A stretch of DNA of 61,886 nt from an uncultured Clostridia bacterium. Lineage in GTDB: Bacteria > Bacillota > Clostridia > Oscillospirales > Acutalibacteraceae. Positions within the stretch are counted from its first letter, which is position 1. Each line of letters begins with the position of its first letter. The notes beneath the pieces were generated by a model that was not told where the DNA came from, did not search any database, and saw only the letters and a program-made list of their open reading frames with translations. Below are positions 18,208 through 27,710 of the stretch, piece after piece. The stretch spans positions 1-61,886 of the forward strand of contig CANQJS010000008.1 of the NCBI GenBank assembly GCA_947624285.1. Reading direction: 5' to 3'. The translations under genes and the position numbers were made by a program.

Positions 18208-18680
18208 CTTGAGCCGCCCCTTGAGCTGTTCTTTGAGCCGTTTCTTGCTCCGCCGCCGTTCTTTGCGCCGCGCGTGAATTTCGGCTTTGGCTTCGGACGC
18301 GCCCTGTCATATTCTTTTTGCCTTTGACGAAGCCCTTTTATTTTTACCGCTTTCTTTTTCTGCTTCGTACCCGCCGCTTTAAGGCGTTCCTGCTTTTTAA
18401 GAGCGATTTTTTCCTTATCGGCTTTTCTGTATATAACGATTATTCCGCCGATGACCTGAATTATCTCCGCACCCAACGCTTCGGAAAGCTCGGCGGCAAA
18501 TTCACGCGGTTTCATCGGCGCAGTCTCAAGGTGTATGCGCACCTTCAAAAGCTCCCTCGCGTCAAGAGCGTCGTCAAGCTGGGCTATAAGATTTTCGGAA
18601 ATGCCCTCCTTGCCTATCTGAAATATCGGCTCAAGCGGGTTTGCCTTTGCGCGCAGCTCGGCTCTTTCCTTAGAAGTCAT
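18204..18680 (-). CDS. yhbY: CRM-domain RNA-binding protein YhbY with long basic tail
   Basis: The N-terminal about 97 residues are a complete CRS1/YhbY (CRM) domain: LRAKANPLEPIFQIGK, LLKVRIH, and the GxxG-type loop in QVIGGIIVIYRK. Such proteins bind 23S rRNA in pre-50S particles. The C-terminal about 60 residues are an unusual, low-complexity extension rich in Lys, Arg and Gly (for example KPKPKFTRGAKNGGG), probably disordered and RNA-binding. Family members are usually about 95-105 aa. Confidence 0.9.
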   Translation of the reverse strand: MTSKERAELRAKANPLEPIFQIGKEGISENLIAQLDDALDARELLKVRIHLETAPMKPREFAAELSEALGAEIIQVIGGIIVIYRKADKEKIALKKQERLKAAGTKQKKKAVKIKGLRQRQKEYDRARPKPKPKFTRGAKNGGGARNGSKNSSRGGSR

Positions 18681-19264
18681 ATCCTTTTCTCCAATTCTTT
18701 CGCAAGCAGCCGCAGAGCCTTGCCCCTGTGGCTTATTTCATCTTTTTCCTGTGCCGTGTATCTGCCGAAGCTTCTGCCGTTTATTATGAAAAGCGGATCG
18801 TAGCCGAAGCCGCCGTTTCCGTCCCTTTCAAAGCCGATATAGCCGTGGCATTCGCCCCTTACGGTTATCTCTTCGCCGTTTGGAAAAACACAGCAAATCG
18901 CGCAGACATAATATGCCGTGCGCTTTTCCTCCGGCACGCCGTTAAGCTTTTCGAGAAGCAAATCGTTATTTGCCTCATCGTTGCCGTGACCGCCGGAAAA
19001 TCTTGCGGAATATACCCCCGGCGCGCCGCCGAGATAATCAACGCAAATTCCGCTGTCGTCCGCTATTGCGGGCATATTCATTGCCCTGCACGCGGAATAC
19101 GCCTTTGTTCGCGCGTTTTCCTCAAAAGTTTCGCCGTTTTCTTCAACCTCGGGTATTTCCGCGCCCAGCATTTTCGCCGTTACCACATTTATTCCGAGCG
19201 GCGAAAGTATCCTCTGCATCTCCGCAAGCTTTTTCATATTGTTTGTTGCTAAAATAAAGTCCAT
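18677..19264 (-). CDS. rdgB: XTP/dITP diphosphatase (HAM1/RdgB)
   Basis: Hydrolyses non-canonical purine nucleoside triphosphates (XTP, dITP) to keep them out of DNA and RNA. Signatures: [18 protein letters not shown] at the start, [22 protein letters not shown], and GFGYDPLFI and SHRGKAL near the end. ATG 19264 (195 aa) fits the family; the 16-residue longer reading overlaps ftsY and has no better site. It overlaps yhbY by 4 nt. Confidence 0.96.
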   Translation of the reverse strand: MDFILATNNMKKLAEMQRILSPLGINVVTAKMLGAEIPEVEENGETFEENARTKAYSACRAMNMPAIADDSGICVDYLGGAPGVYSARFSGGHGNDEANNDLLLEKLNGVPEEKRTAYYVCAICCVFPNGEEITVRGECHGYIGFERDGNGGFGYDPLFIINGRSFGRYTAQEKDEISHRGKALRLLAKELEKRI

Positions 19265-19265
19265 A

Positions 19266-20183
19266 TCATTCCCCGTCGTCAAACAGTCCCGCCGCGAAAG
19301 CGTCCGCGTCAAAGGGCTGTAAATCGTCTATCTGCTCGCCCACGCCTATGAATTTCACGGGCACATCAAGCTCGTTGTTTATGGCAAGTATCACGCCGCC
19401 CTTGGCGGTGCCGTCCAGCTTAGTCAGTATTATGCCGGTAATGCCTGCCGCCTCTTTGAAATCCTTTGCCTGATTTACGGCGTTCTGCCCCGTTGTGGCA
19501 TCCAAAACCAAAAGCACCTCTTTTGAGGCTTCGGGCAATTCGCGGTCTATAACGCGCCGTATTTTGTTAAGCTCATCCATAAGATTTTTCTTGTTATGCA
19601 GCCTGCCCGCCGTGTCCACGATTATTACATCGGCGTTTCTTGCCTTGCCCGCCTGTATCGTATCAAACACAACGGAGGCGGGGTCTGAGCCCTCGGCGGA
19701 TTTTATAAGATCGACCTGCGCCCTGTCTGCCCAAACCTGAAGCTGCTCGATAGCCGCCGCGCGGAAAGTGTCCGCCGCGCCCAGAATAACGCTTCTGCCC
19801 TGCTCTTTTAGGCGCAGCGCCAGCTTTCCTATCGTGGTCGTTTTACCAACGCCGTTCACGCCGATAACAAGTATAACGGACGGCTTGGTGCGCAGTTTAA
19901 GATAGCTGCCGCCCCATACGATACCCGAAACAACATCTTTAAGAGTTTCCTTGACCTTTGAGACTTCCTTTATTTTGTCGTTTTCCACCTTTTCTTTGAG
20001 ACTTTTGATTATCTTTTCGGCGGTTGGAAAACCGACATCGCCCATTATGAGCACTTCCTCAAGCTCATCGAAAAGCTCGTCCGTGATTTTTTCGTAGGAC
20101 TCCATAACATCGTCTATCTGAGATGTTATTCCTTCCTCGCGCGTCTTTTTCAAGCCTTTTCTGAATTTATCAAACAATCCCAT
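19266..20183 (-). CDS. ftsY: Signal recognition particle receptor FtsY
   Basis: SRP-GTPase that docks the SRP-ribosome complex to the membrane translocon. N domain followed by the G domain: [18 protein letters not shown] (P-loop), [38 protein letters not shown]. 305 aa with a short N-terminus and no large acidic A domain, as in most Firmicutes. It follows smc, the common gene order. Confidence 0.98.
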   Translation of the reverse strand: MGLFDKFRKGLKKTREEGITSQIDDVMESYEKITDELFDELEEVLIMGDVGFPTAEKIIKSLKEKVENDKIKEVSKVKETLKDVVSGIVWGGSYLKLRTKPSVILVIGVNGVGKTTTIGKLALRLKEQGRSVILGAADTFRAAAIEQLQVWADRAQVDLIKSAEGSDPASVVFDTIQAGKARNADVIIVDTAGRLHNKKNLMDELNKIRRVIDRELPEASKEVLLVLDATTGQNAVNQAKDFKEAAGITGIILTKLDGTAKGGVILAINNELDVPVKFIGVGEQIDDLQPFDADAFAAGLFDDGE

Positions 20184-20211
20184 AAGTAACTCCTGTATGA
20201 ATTATGTAAAT

Positions 20212-23200
20212 TTACGCGTCAAGCCCCATTTTCGCGGCAAGCTCCGCGCTTTGCAGTTCAAGCAGCTTTGACACGCCCTTTTCCTGCATCGTAACGCCGT
20301 AAAGCACATCCGCCTCTTCCATAGTACCGCGGCGGTGCGTTATTGAAATGAACTGAGTATTGTCCGTCATTTTACGCATATATTTTGCGAAACGCTCCAC
20401 ATTGACATCATCGAGCGCCGCTTCGACCTCATCGTAAATGCAAAACGGCGAAGGCATTACCTTTAAAACGCTGAACAGCAGAGCCAACGCGGCAAGCGAT
20501 TTTTCTCCGCCCGAGAAAAGGTTTATATTCTGAACGGATTTGCCGGGCGGCTGGATTTTGATTTCTATCGGGCTTTCAAGGCAGTTGTCGGGCTCTTCCA
20601 AAATCACCTCGCCCTTTCCGCCGCCGAAGAAATCCGCGAAAGAATTGTTAAATTCGGCGTTTATTTTTTTGAACTGCGCCATAAATTTCTCGCTCATCGA
20701 AGATGTGAGATCGTCTATAATTCTTCCGAGCTCCGCTTTGGATTTTTCGATATCGTCTATCTGCTCCTTCAAAAATTCGTAGCGTTCGGAAACCTCTTTG
20801 TATTCCTCGATAGCGCCCACATTTATAGAGCCGAGTTTTTTGACGGCGAGCTTTATTTCGGTAAGCCGCCTGTTTGCCTCGTGCATATCCTCTATCACGA
20901 TATTAAGATTTTCCGCCTCGCGTTTGGTGAGCTCATACTGCTCAAACAGCATATCGTTCAGCTCGTCGTATTCCTTGCGCATAGCGATTTTATGCTCGTC
21001 AAGGCGGACTATCTCTCCCGATATTCCCTCGCGCTCGTCTATCTTGCTTCGTTCAAGAACGCGAAGCTCTCCGGCGCGTTTTTCAAGAGCGTTTCTGCTC
21101 TCTATCCTGCCGGCGATGTCTCCGCTCAACGCCGAAGATCTCTCACGAAGCTCCTGCGCCTGTACTCTGATTTTTTCCGCGTCAGCACGAAGCTCGCCGT
21201 TTCGCGCCTCGATTTGAGCTATCTCGTTTTCTATTATCTTGACTCTGCCGCTTTGGGAATCACGACGCTCTCCAAGCTCTTTGACGGCAAGCCGCGCCGC
21301 CTGAGCGTCTCTTTCGAGCGAAACCGAAGCGAGTCTTATCTCCTCCGCCTTTTGGCGAAGCGTTTCACGCTTTTCGGAGAGGCTTTGAGCGTTGCCCGAA
21401 ACGGACGCCAGCTTTTCCTGCGCCTCGTCTATCTGAGCCTGAACGGTATTCATCTGCTTTTCAGCCTCTTTAAATTCGGCGTTGAGCATCGCAATTCGTT
21501 CGGAAGCGCTTCCCTTTTCCGATTCAAGCGCCTGCTTTTGCGCCTCTGTCGAGGCGAGCTTGTCGCCAATCAGCTTGTCCTCTCCCTCGGCGCGGATAAG
21601 ATATTCCTTCGCCGTTTGCAAATCGGCTTCACAAGCCTGAAGCTCCGCTTCGGCGCGCGCCTGCTCCTGAACGGCGGTTTTAAGCTGTGCTTCAAGAGAC
21701 GCCGCCTCTTTTTCAAGCTCCTTCGCCTGATTTTTGAGCTCCTCGATCATATTCGCTCTTGACAAAATTCCCGAGCCCTTTGCGCCGCTGCCGCCGGTCA
21801 TTGAGCCGCCGGGGTTCATAACCTGACCGTCAAGCGTTACTATTTTAAATCTGTTGTTATATTTTTTTGCCATACCGATGGCGCAGTCCATATCCTCCGC
21901 CACAACTACGCGGGAAAGAAGATTGCCTATTATTTCCCTGTATTTTTCGTCACAGCTCACAAGCTCGGAAGCTATGGCAATAAAACCAAAGCAGTCCTCA
22001 AGCCCCTTTTCTTCAAGCTTTCTGCTTTTGATATTTGAAATGGGCAAAAATGTGGCTCTGCCGAGATTGTTGTTTTTAAGGTAGTAAATAGCGCGTTTGG
22101 CGTCCGCCTCGTTTGTGGTTACGATATTCTGCATCGCCGCGCCGAGCGCGACCTCTATGGCGGTGGAATACTCATTATCCACCTGAATAAGCTGTGATAC
22201 GGGACCGTGTATTCCTCCCAAAGCCTTTGCCGAGGACTGCCTCATAACCGCCTTTACCGCGCCCGAATAGCCCTCCATATTTTTTTCAAGGTCTGTCAGC
22301 ATTTTCGCTCTTGAAAGCTTTTCGCCGAGAACTCTGCCCGTTTTATCAAGGGATTCTTTTAATTTTTCTGCTTTTTCCGTCTTTGACTTTACCTTGAGCC
22401 TATGGCCGCCGATAGAATTGTTGTTTTCCTCAATGCGCCTGTTCAGCTCTTTGAGCGTCTCCTCACTTTCGGCTTTGCGCGCCTTTTCCGCCTCAAGCTC
22501 GGCTGAAACGGCGCTTATGCTTTCCTCGATAGTTGAAGAACGCGACTCTATTTCCTCGATGCCCGATCTCGCGCTCGTGCATTTCACCCTGTGATCGGTG
22601 AGCTCAAATGCGAGGGCTGTTATTTTTTGGTTGAGCTGTGTTGAAAGCTTAGAAAACTCCTCGTTTGAGGTGGCAAGCTGCTCGATCTCTTTTTCTACCG
22701 CCGAAAGCTCGCCTTTTTTCTTTTCCGCATCTTCGGTGCACTGCGCAATAAAGCTCTCCCTCTCCGCTATTTGCGCCTCTATTGAAAGGCTGCCCTGCGC
22801 CGTTTCGGAAATATCCTCCCTGAGACGGGCTATCAGTTCATTGTTGTGCTCGATATTTGCCTCAAGCACGGAAGCCTCGCCGTCCTTGCGCAAAGCCTCC
22901 TCATCGCCCGCGGAGGCGCTTAACCTCTGTTCCTCGATTTGAGTGTTTACGGCGGCTATCTCCTCGCCCATTTTCTCTATTTGCGAGCCGATTTCGTCTA
23001 TCTCTTTTTCGCACGCTTCATAAGAGGCGTTCGCCGCGTCTATTCTGTGCTCCTGCTCTCTCAGCAAGCCTGTGAATTTATTTATTTTATTGAGCCATAC
23101 GCCTATTTCAAGATTTTTCTTTTCATTTGAAAGCTCAATAAACCGCGCCGCCTTTTCGCTCTGCTCTTTAAGAGGACCTACGCGCCCCTCAAGTTCGCCC

Positions 23201-23784
23201 AAAATATCAAGCAGACGAACAAGATTTTCCTGCGCCTGTTCAAGCCTGCGCTGCGCGTCCGTTCTTTTATGGCGAAAACGGGAAATGCCCGCCGCTTCCT
23301 CGAAAAGCTCGCGTCTGTCCTCATTTTTGGCGGAGATTATACTGTCTATCTTTCCCTGACCCACCATTGAGTATCCGTCCGCGCCGAGTCCCGTATCCAT
23401 AAACAGCTCGTGAACATCGCGCCGCCTTACAAGCTCGCCGTCGATTTTATATTCGCTCTCGCCGCTTCTGTAATATCTGCGGGTGACGGTGACTATCTCG
23501 TCCTTATCTTTAAGCGTTTTATCGCTGTTGTCAAGAACGAGTTTTACCTGCGCGAAGCCCAACGCCTTTCTCGACGAAGTGCCGCCGAAAATGACATCTT
23601 CCATCTTTGAGCCCCTGAGGGATTTGGTGGAGGTTTCGCCGAGCACCCAGCGGACGGCATCCGCGATATTGCTTTTTCCGGAGCCGTTTGGCCCCACTAT
23701 CGCGGTTATTCCCTTGCCGAAATTGAGCTCCGTCTTATCGGGAAAGGACTTGAAGCCCTGCATTTCAAGAGTTCTTAATACCAT
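20212..23784 (-). CDS. smc: Chromosome segregation protein SMC
   Basis: ATPase core of the bacterial condensin complex. 1190 aa. Head: LQGFKSFPDKTEL and Walker A GPNGSGKSNIADAVRWVLGE; coiled coil; hinge around residues 510-650 (GIHGPVSQLIQVDNEY); second coiled coil; C-terminal signature NLFSGGEKSLAALALLFSV and Walker B PFCIYDEVEAALDDVNV. ATG 23784 has GAGG seven bases upstream and lies 20 nt inside the preceding radical SAM gene. Confidence 0.98.
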   Translation of the reverse strand: MVLRTLEMQGFKSFPDKTELNFGKGITAIVGPNGSGKSNIADAVRWVLGETSTKSLRGSKMEDVIFGGTSSRKALGFAQVKLVLDNSDKTLKDKDEIVTVTRRYYRSGESEYKIDGELVRRRDVHELFMDTGLGADGYSMVGQGKIDSIISAKNEDRRELFEEAAGISRFRHKRTDAQRRLEQAQENLVRLLDILGELEGRVGPLKEQSEKAARFIELSNEKKNLEIGVWLNKINKFTGLLREQEHRIDAANASYEACEKEIDEIGSQIEKMGEEIAAVNTQIEEQRLSASAGDEEALRKDGEASVLEANIEHNNELIARLREDISETAQGSLSIEAQIAERESFIAQCTEDAEKKKGELSAVEKEIEQLATSNEEFSKLSTQLNQKITALAFELTDHRVKCTSARSGIEEIESRSSTIEESISAVSAELEAEKARKAESEETLKELNRRIEENNNSIGGHRLKVKSKTEKAEKLKESLDKTGRVLGEKLSRAKMLTDLEKNMEGYSGAVKAVMRQSSAKALGGIHGPVSQLIQVDNEYSTAIEVALGAAMQNIVTTNEADAKRAIYYLKNNNLGRATFLPISNIKSRKLEEKGLEDCFGFIAIASELVSCDEKYREIIGNLLSRVVVAEDMDCAIGMAKKYNNRFKIVTLDGQVMNPGGSMTGGSGAKGSGILSRANMIEELKNQAKELEKEAASLEAQLKTAVQEQARAEAELQACEADLQTAKEYLIRAEGEDKLIGDKLASTEAQKQALESEKGSASERIAMLNAEFKEAEKQMNTVQAQIDEAQEKLASVSGNAQSLSEKRETLRQKAEEIRLASVSLERDAQAARLAVKELGERRDSQSGRVKIIENEIAQIEARNGELRADAEKIRVQAQELRERSSALSGDIAGRIESRNALEKRAGELRVLERSKIDEREGISGEIVRLDEHKIAMRKEYDELNDMLFEQYELTKREAENLNIVIEDMHEANRRLTEIKLAVKKLGSINVGAIEEYKEVSERYEFLKEQIDDIEKSKAELGRIIDDLTSSMSEKFMAQFKKINAEFNNSFADFFGGGKGEVILEEPDNCLESPIEIKIQPPGKSVQNINLFSGGEKSLAALALLFSVLKVMPSPFCIYDEVEAALDDVNVERFAKYMRKMTDNTQFISITHRRGTMEEADVLYGVTMQEKGVSKLLELQSAELAAKMGLDA

Positions 23785-24754
23785 TCTCTAACCTCAATTC
23801 ATTTGATTTAAGTGAATTATCAAATAAAATATCTATTTTGTAACCGGCGTTTTCAAGCGCCGTAATATTCGATTTTTTGTTTCCTTTCAGCTTTGAAAGG
23901 CTTTTTTCATTTATGTAAACCGTGTAATCGCCCTTTTGACGGGAAAGAATTTTATTCAGCATTATGCGGGACTGCACCATTTCGCCGAGACTGTCGTGAA
24001 AGCCGCCGGCAAGCATATTTTCCTTAAGCTCCTCGCTCGAATGAAGCCCGAGACGAATTACTTTTATGCCGTTTTTCTCAAATTCCTCAACGAGCATCGC
24101 ACAAAGCGAAACAGTTTCCTCAAGAGAATCGGGAATATAATCCTTGCTTTCGTAAAGCCTTGCCAAATATGTGTTTTTAAGTATCACCGTGGGGTAGATG
24201 CGCACCGTATCCGGTCTGAGGGCGATCAGCTCCCTCGCCGTGTAAATATCAAGCTCGCGGGAAGAGCCGTAAAGCCCCGTCATCATCTGTAAGCCAAGCT
24301 CGAAGCCACGCTCTTTTATCATACTCGAAGCGTTTTTCACATCCGCCGCGGTGTGACCGCGAAGATTTTTTTTCAAAACCCCGTCGTCCATACTCTGCGC
24401 GCCGAGCTCTATTGCCGTAACGCCGTAGGCTTTTAGAACGCCGAGAACTTCATCATCAATAAAATCGGGTCTTGTGGAGCAGCGTATTCCCTTTACCTGA
24501 CCGCTTTTCACAAACGGGTATGCCGCCTTGAGAAGCGAGAGCATATAATCCCTGTCTATCGCGGTGAACGAGCCGCCGAAAAACGCCGCCTCAAACTCAT
24601 AATCGGGCTTTTGCAGAGCGGTTTTTATCGTTCTTTCCACATCCTTCGGTGTGGGCGCGCCTTGCTGCCCCGTTATGGTGTTTTGATTGCAAAATGAGCA
24701 TTTATGCGGGCATCCGATATGTGGAACGAAAATTGAGATATTGCCCTTTTTCAT
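23765..24754 (-). CDS. ELP3-like radical SAM protein (rnc-smc neighbour)
   Basis: Radical SAM enzyme with the canonical cluster motif CPHKCSFCNQNTITG near the N-terminus, then FEAAFFGGSFTAID and ELGAQSMDDGVL, resembling the radical SAM half of Elongator protein Elp3/YhcC relatives. It lacks the GNAT acetyltransferase domain of true Elp3. 329 aa. Clostridia commonly carry this gene between rnc and smc; the function is undetermined. It overlaps rnc by 4 nt and smc by 20 nt. Confidence 0.85.
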   Translation of the reverse strand: MKKGNISIFVPHIGCPHKCSFCNQNTITGQQGAPTPKDVERTIKTALQKPDYEFEAAFFGGSFTAIDRDYMLSLLKAAYPFVKSGQVKGIRCSTRPDFIDDEVLGVLKAYGVTAIELGAQSMDDGVLKKNLRGHTAADVKNASSMIKERGFELGLQMMTGLYGSSRELDIYTARELIALRPDTVRIYPTVILKNTYLARLYESKDYIPDSLEETVSLCAMLVEEFEKNGIKVIRLGLHSSEELKENMLAGGFHDSLGEMVQSRIMLNKILSRQKGDYTVYINEKSLSKLKGNKKSNITALENAGYKIDILFDNSLKSNELRLENGIKNS

Positions 24755-25434
24755 ATTCCCATCAGCTTCAGCGCCTCGCGCGCCGCCTCCTGCTCCGCCT
24801 GCTTTTTGCTTTTTCCCGTGCCCCTGCCGATAACATTTGAGTTAAGGTGGACCTCCACATCAAACCGTTTGTCGTGATCGGGGCCGCTTTCGCCCACCAA
24901 AACATAATTCAGGGTCTCGTCGGGATTTTGCTGAACTACCTCCTGCAAAACCGTTTTATAATCCTTGAAATTCATCTTGTGATTTTCAAGCGCGCTGTTG
25001 AGAAAGCGCAGTATATGAGCCCTTGCCTTTTCCATTCCTCCGTCAAGATAAACGGCGGCGATAAGCGCCTCAAAAGCGTTTTCAAGAATTGAGGGGCGTT
25101 CTCTGCCGCCGGAATTTAGCTCGCCCCTGCCGAGATACAGAAAACTGCCGAGCTCGATTTCACGCGCAAAGCCCGAAAGCTCCGCGGTGCAGACAAGACT
25201 TGACCTGAGTTTTGAAAGCTCACCCTCAGGCATATCGGGAAATTTTGTAAAGAGAAACTCCGCCGTGACGATAGAGAGCACCGCATCGCCGAGAAATTCC
25301 ATACGCTCGTTGCACTTTACCCCGTTTCTCATCTCATTCGCATAACTGGAATGGGTGAGCGCCTCGCGGAGAAGCTCTTTATTTTTAAATTCATATCCGA
25401 TTTTTTTCTCTATGGCATTAAACTCACTGTTCAT
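24751..25434 (-). CDS. rnc: Ribonuclease III
   Basis: Double-strand-specific RNA endonuclease for rRNA processing and mRNA decay. The signature motif NERMEFLGDAVLSIV and the second catalytic region ENAFEALIAAVYLDGG form the N-terminal nuclease; a dsRNA-binding domain occupies about residues 155-227 (DYKTVLQEVVQQNP to GTGKSKKQAEQEAAREAL). 227 aa. Its start overlaps the plsX stop directly; an acpP gene often found between plsX and rnc is absent. Confidence 0.98.
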   Translation of the reverse strand: MNSEFNAIEKKIGYEFKNKELLREALTHSSYANEMRNGVKCNERMEFLGDAVLSIVTAEFLFTKFPDMPEGELSKLRSSLVCTAELSGFAREIELGSFLYLGRGELNSGGRERPSILENAFEALIAAVYLDGGMEKARAHILRFLNSALENHKMNFKDYKTVLQEVVQQNPDETLNYVLVGESGPDHDKRFDVEVHLNSNVIGRGTGKSKKQAEQEAAREALKLMGI

Positions 25435-26422
25435 TTTCTTTACCGAACACCTTTTCCGTTTCGCTTATCAAATCGTTTTCCAAAAACCACACTGCCTGCT
25501 TGACGGCGTTTTTAAAAGTGCGGGCGTCGGCAGAGCCGTGAGCCTTCACAACGGGCTTTCTCACGCCGAGCATTACCGCGCCGCCGTATTCCTTATAATC
25601 AAACTGCTTTATCATATCCTTTATTCCGCCCATAACGCCGAGAGCGCAGAGCTTTGTAAAAAGATTTTTGCCGAATATGCCCTTAACGCCGTTCATAAGC
25701 ACCTTTGCAACGCCTTCGTAGGTTTTTAAGATGAGATTTCCAGTAAACCCGTCCGAAACCACAACATCGGCGTCGCCGTAGGGTATCTGCCGCCCCTCTA
25801 TGTTGCCGATAAAATTATAATCGGCGTTTTTCATAAGCTCATAAGCCTCTTTGACGAGCGGCGTGCCCTTCGTGTCCTCCTCGCCGTTATTCGCAAGAGC
25901 AACACGAGGGTTTGCCCTTTTCATTATGTTTTCCATATAAAGGCTGCCCATTTTGCCAAACTGATATAAAAATTCGGCTCTGCACTCGGCATTTGCGCCG
26001 CAATCGAGAAGCAAAAACGGTTTATCAGCGCTCGGCATTATCGTGGCGATACACGGGCGTTTAACGCCTTTAATTCTTTTGGTGAGAAATGTTGCTCCTA
26101 CCGTGATGGCGGCGGTGCTGCCCGCCGAAACGAACGCGTCCCCTCTGCCCTCATTGAGCAGGCGAAAGCCCACGCCCATACTTGAATCCGCTTTTTCCTT
26201 TAAAACGACCTTTGCATCGTCGTGCATATCGATAACGCCTTTAGTGTCGACTATTTCCGTGCGTTTGAGCTCTATTTTGTTTTCCTTTGCGCAATCGAGA
26301 ATTATTTTTTCATCGCCCGTAAGAACAACATCTATGCCGTATTCATCAACGGCGAGCATCGCGCCCTTGATTATCTCTTTCGGTGCGTTATCGCCGCCGA
26401 AAGCGTCAATTATTATTCTCAT
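25424..26422 (-). CDS. plsX: Phosphate acyltransferase PlsX
   Basis: Makes acyl-phosphate from acyl-ACP, the first step of PlsX/PlsY phospholipid synthesis. Signatures: IDAFGGDNAPKEIIKGA, STAAITVGAT, GANAECR and VVVSDGFTGNLILKTYEG. 332 aa, normal. It overlaps trmFO by 17 nt at its 5' end and rnc by 11 nt at its 3' end. Confidence 0.97.
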   Translation of the reverse strand: MRIIIDAFGGDNAPKEIIKGAMLAVDEYGIDVVLTGDEKIILDCAKENKIELKRTEIVDTKGVIDMHDDAKVVLKEKADSSMGVGFRLLNEGRGDAFVSAGSTAAITVGATFLTKRIKGVKRPCIATIMPSADKPFLLLDCGANAECRAEFLYQFGKMGSLYMENIMKRANPRVALANNGEEDTKGTPLVKEAYELMKNADYNFIGNIEGRQIPYGDADVVVSDGFTGNLILKTYEGVAKVLMNGVKGIFGKNLFTKLCALGVMGGIKDMIKQFDYKEYGGAVMLGVRKPVVKAHGSADARTFKNAVKQAVWFLENDLISETEKVFGKENEQ

Positions 26423-27710
26423 CGACAGCTCCTTTCAAATCATCCAGCGCCCTTTGAGCAAAGGCATGGTATCTTTCGCGCTTGTCCCTGATTTTATTTT
26501 CAAGTGGGGGAAGAATACCGAAATTAGCGCCCATAGGCTGAAAATTTTTCACCGTTTCATCGCCGATATATGCGCTGAGCGCTCCCGTCATCGTGGTTTT
26601 CGGCAGGTGCAAGGGCTTTTGCTCTCTCGCATATCTTACGGCGTTTATTCCCGCGACTATGCCCGATGACGCCGATTCCATATATCCCTCAACGCCCGTT
26701 ATCTGCCCCGCGAAAAACACATTGGGCTTTGATTTCAGGCTGAAATCGGAATTCAGCACCCTCGGCGAATCGAGAAAAGAATTTCTGTGCATAACGCCGT
26801 AACGCACAAATTCGGCGTTTTCAAGCCCGGGTATCATTGAGAAAACTCTTTTTTGCTCGCCGAATTTTAAATTAGTCTGAAATCCCACAAGATTATACAT
26901 CGTGCCGTCAGCGTTCTCGCGCCTGAGCTGAACAGCCGCCCAAGGTCTGCGACCTGTTGACGGGTCTGTCAACCCGACGGGCTTCATCGGACCGAAGCGC
27001 GGCGCGTCAAGCCCTCTTTTCGCAAGCTTTTCAATCGGCATACAACCTTCATAAACATCGAAATCGTGGACTACCGCGCCCTCGGCGTTAACAAGCTCGC
27101 CGATAAAACGCTCATACTGTTCTTTGTTAAAAGGGCAGTTGAGATAATCGTCGTCTCCGCCCCTGCCGTAACGGGAAGCGCCGAAAGCAACGCTCATATC
27201 AACGGATTCGGCGGTAACTATCGGCGCGGCGGCGTCATAGAAAGAAAGATAACCGCCGCAAAGCTCTTTGATAGCCTCGCTCAGCCTTCCCTCCGTGAGA
27301 GGACCGGTGGCGACTATCGTAACCGTATCATCGTTTGTCGGTATCTCACACGCCTCGGCGTAAATTATTTCTATATTCGGGTTGGATTTAATTTTTTCGG
27401 TGACGGTTTTTGAGAATATCTCCCTGTCCACCGCCAGAGCTCCGCCCGCAGGCACGGCACATTCGCGCGCTATGGGAACGGTAAGCGAGCCGAGTCGCAT
27501 CATTTCCTCTTTGAGAAGCCCCGCCGCCGAATCAAGTCTGCTTGCTTTCAGCGAATTTGAGCAGACGAGCTCAGCGAAATGATCCGATTTATGAGCGGGT
27601 GATTTTTTCAGCGGCTTTTGCTCGATAAGCGTAACCTTATGACCCGCGCGGGCTATCTGCCACGCCGCCTCAACACCCGCAAGCCCCGCGCCGATAACTT
27701 TAAAATTCAT
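26406..27710 (-). CDS. trmFO: Folate- and FAD-dependent tRNA (uracil-54-C5) methyltransferase
   Basis: Installs m5U54 in the tRNA T-loop using methylene-tetrahydrofolate and FAD. The FAD-binding motif is VIGAGLAGVEAAWQIARAG; the FAELVCSNSLKA segment and the GVMHRNSFLDSPRVLNSDF region are typical TrmFO, and a second FAD contact is FFAGQITGVEGYMES. 434 aa. Its ATG overlaps the topA stop by one base. Confidence 0.97.
   Translation of the reverse strand: MNFKVIGAGLAGVEAAWQIARAGHKVTLIEQKPLKKSPAHKSDHFAELVCSNSLKASRLDSAAGLLKEEMMRLGSLTVPIARECAVPAGGALAVDREIFSKTVTEKIKSNPNIEIIYAEACEIPTNDDTVTIVATGPLTEGRLSEAIKELCGGYLSFYDAAAPIVTAESVDMSVAFGASRYGRGGDDDYLNCPFNKEQYERFIGELVNAEGAVVHDFDVYEGCMPIEKLAKRGLDAPRFGPMKPVGLTDPSTGRRPWAAVQLRRENADGTMYNLVGFQTNLKFGEQKRVFSMIPGLENAEFVRYGVMHRNSFLDSPRVLNSDFSLKSKPNVFFAGQITGVEGYMESASSGIVAGINAVRYAREQKPLHLPKTTMTGALSAYIGDETVKNFQPMGANFGILPPLENKIRDKRERYHAFAQRALDDLKGAVDENNN

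Noticed and set aside
20881-21762. 293-codon plus-strand frame inside smc
   Set aside because: Antisense of the SMC coiled coil; the repetitive Leu/Phe/Arg make-up is the mirror of Glu/Lys/Ala repeats.
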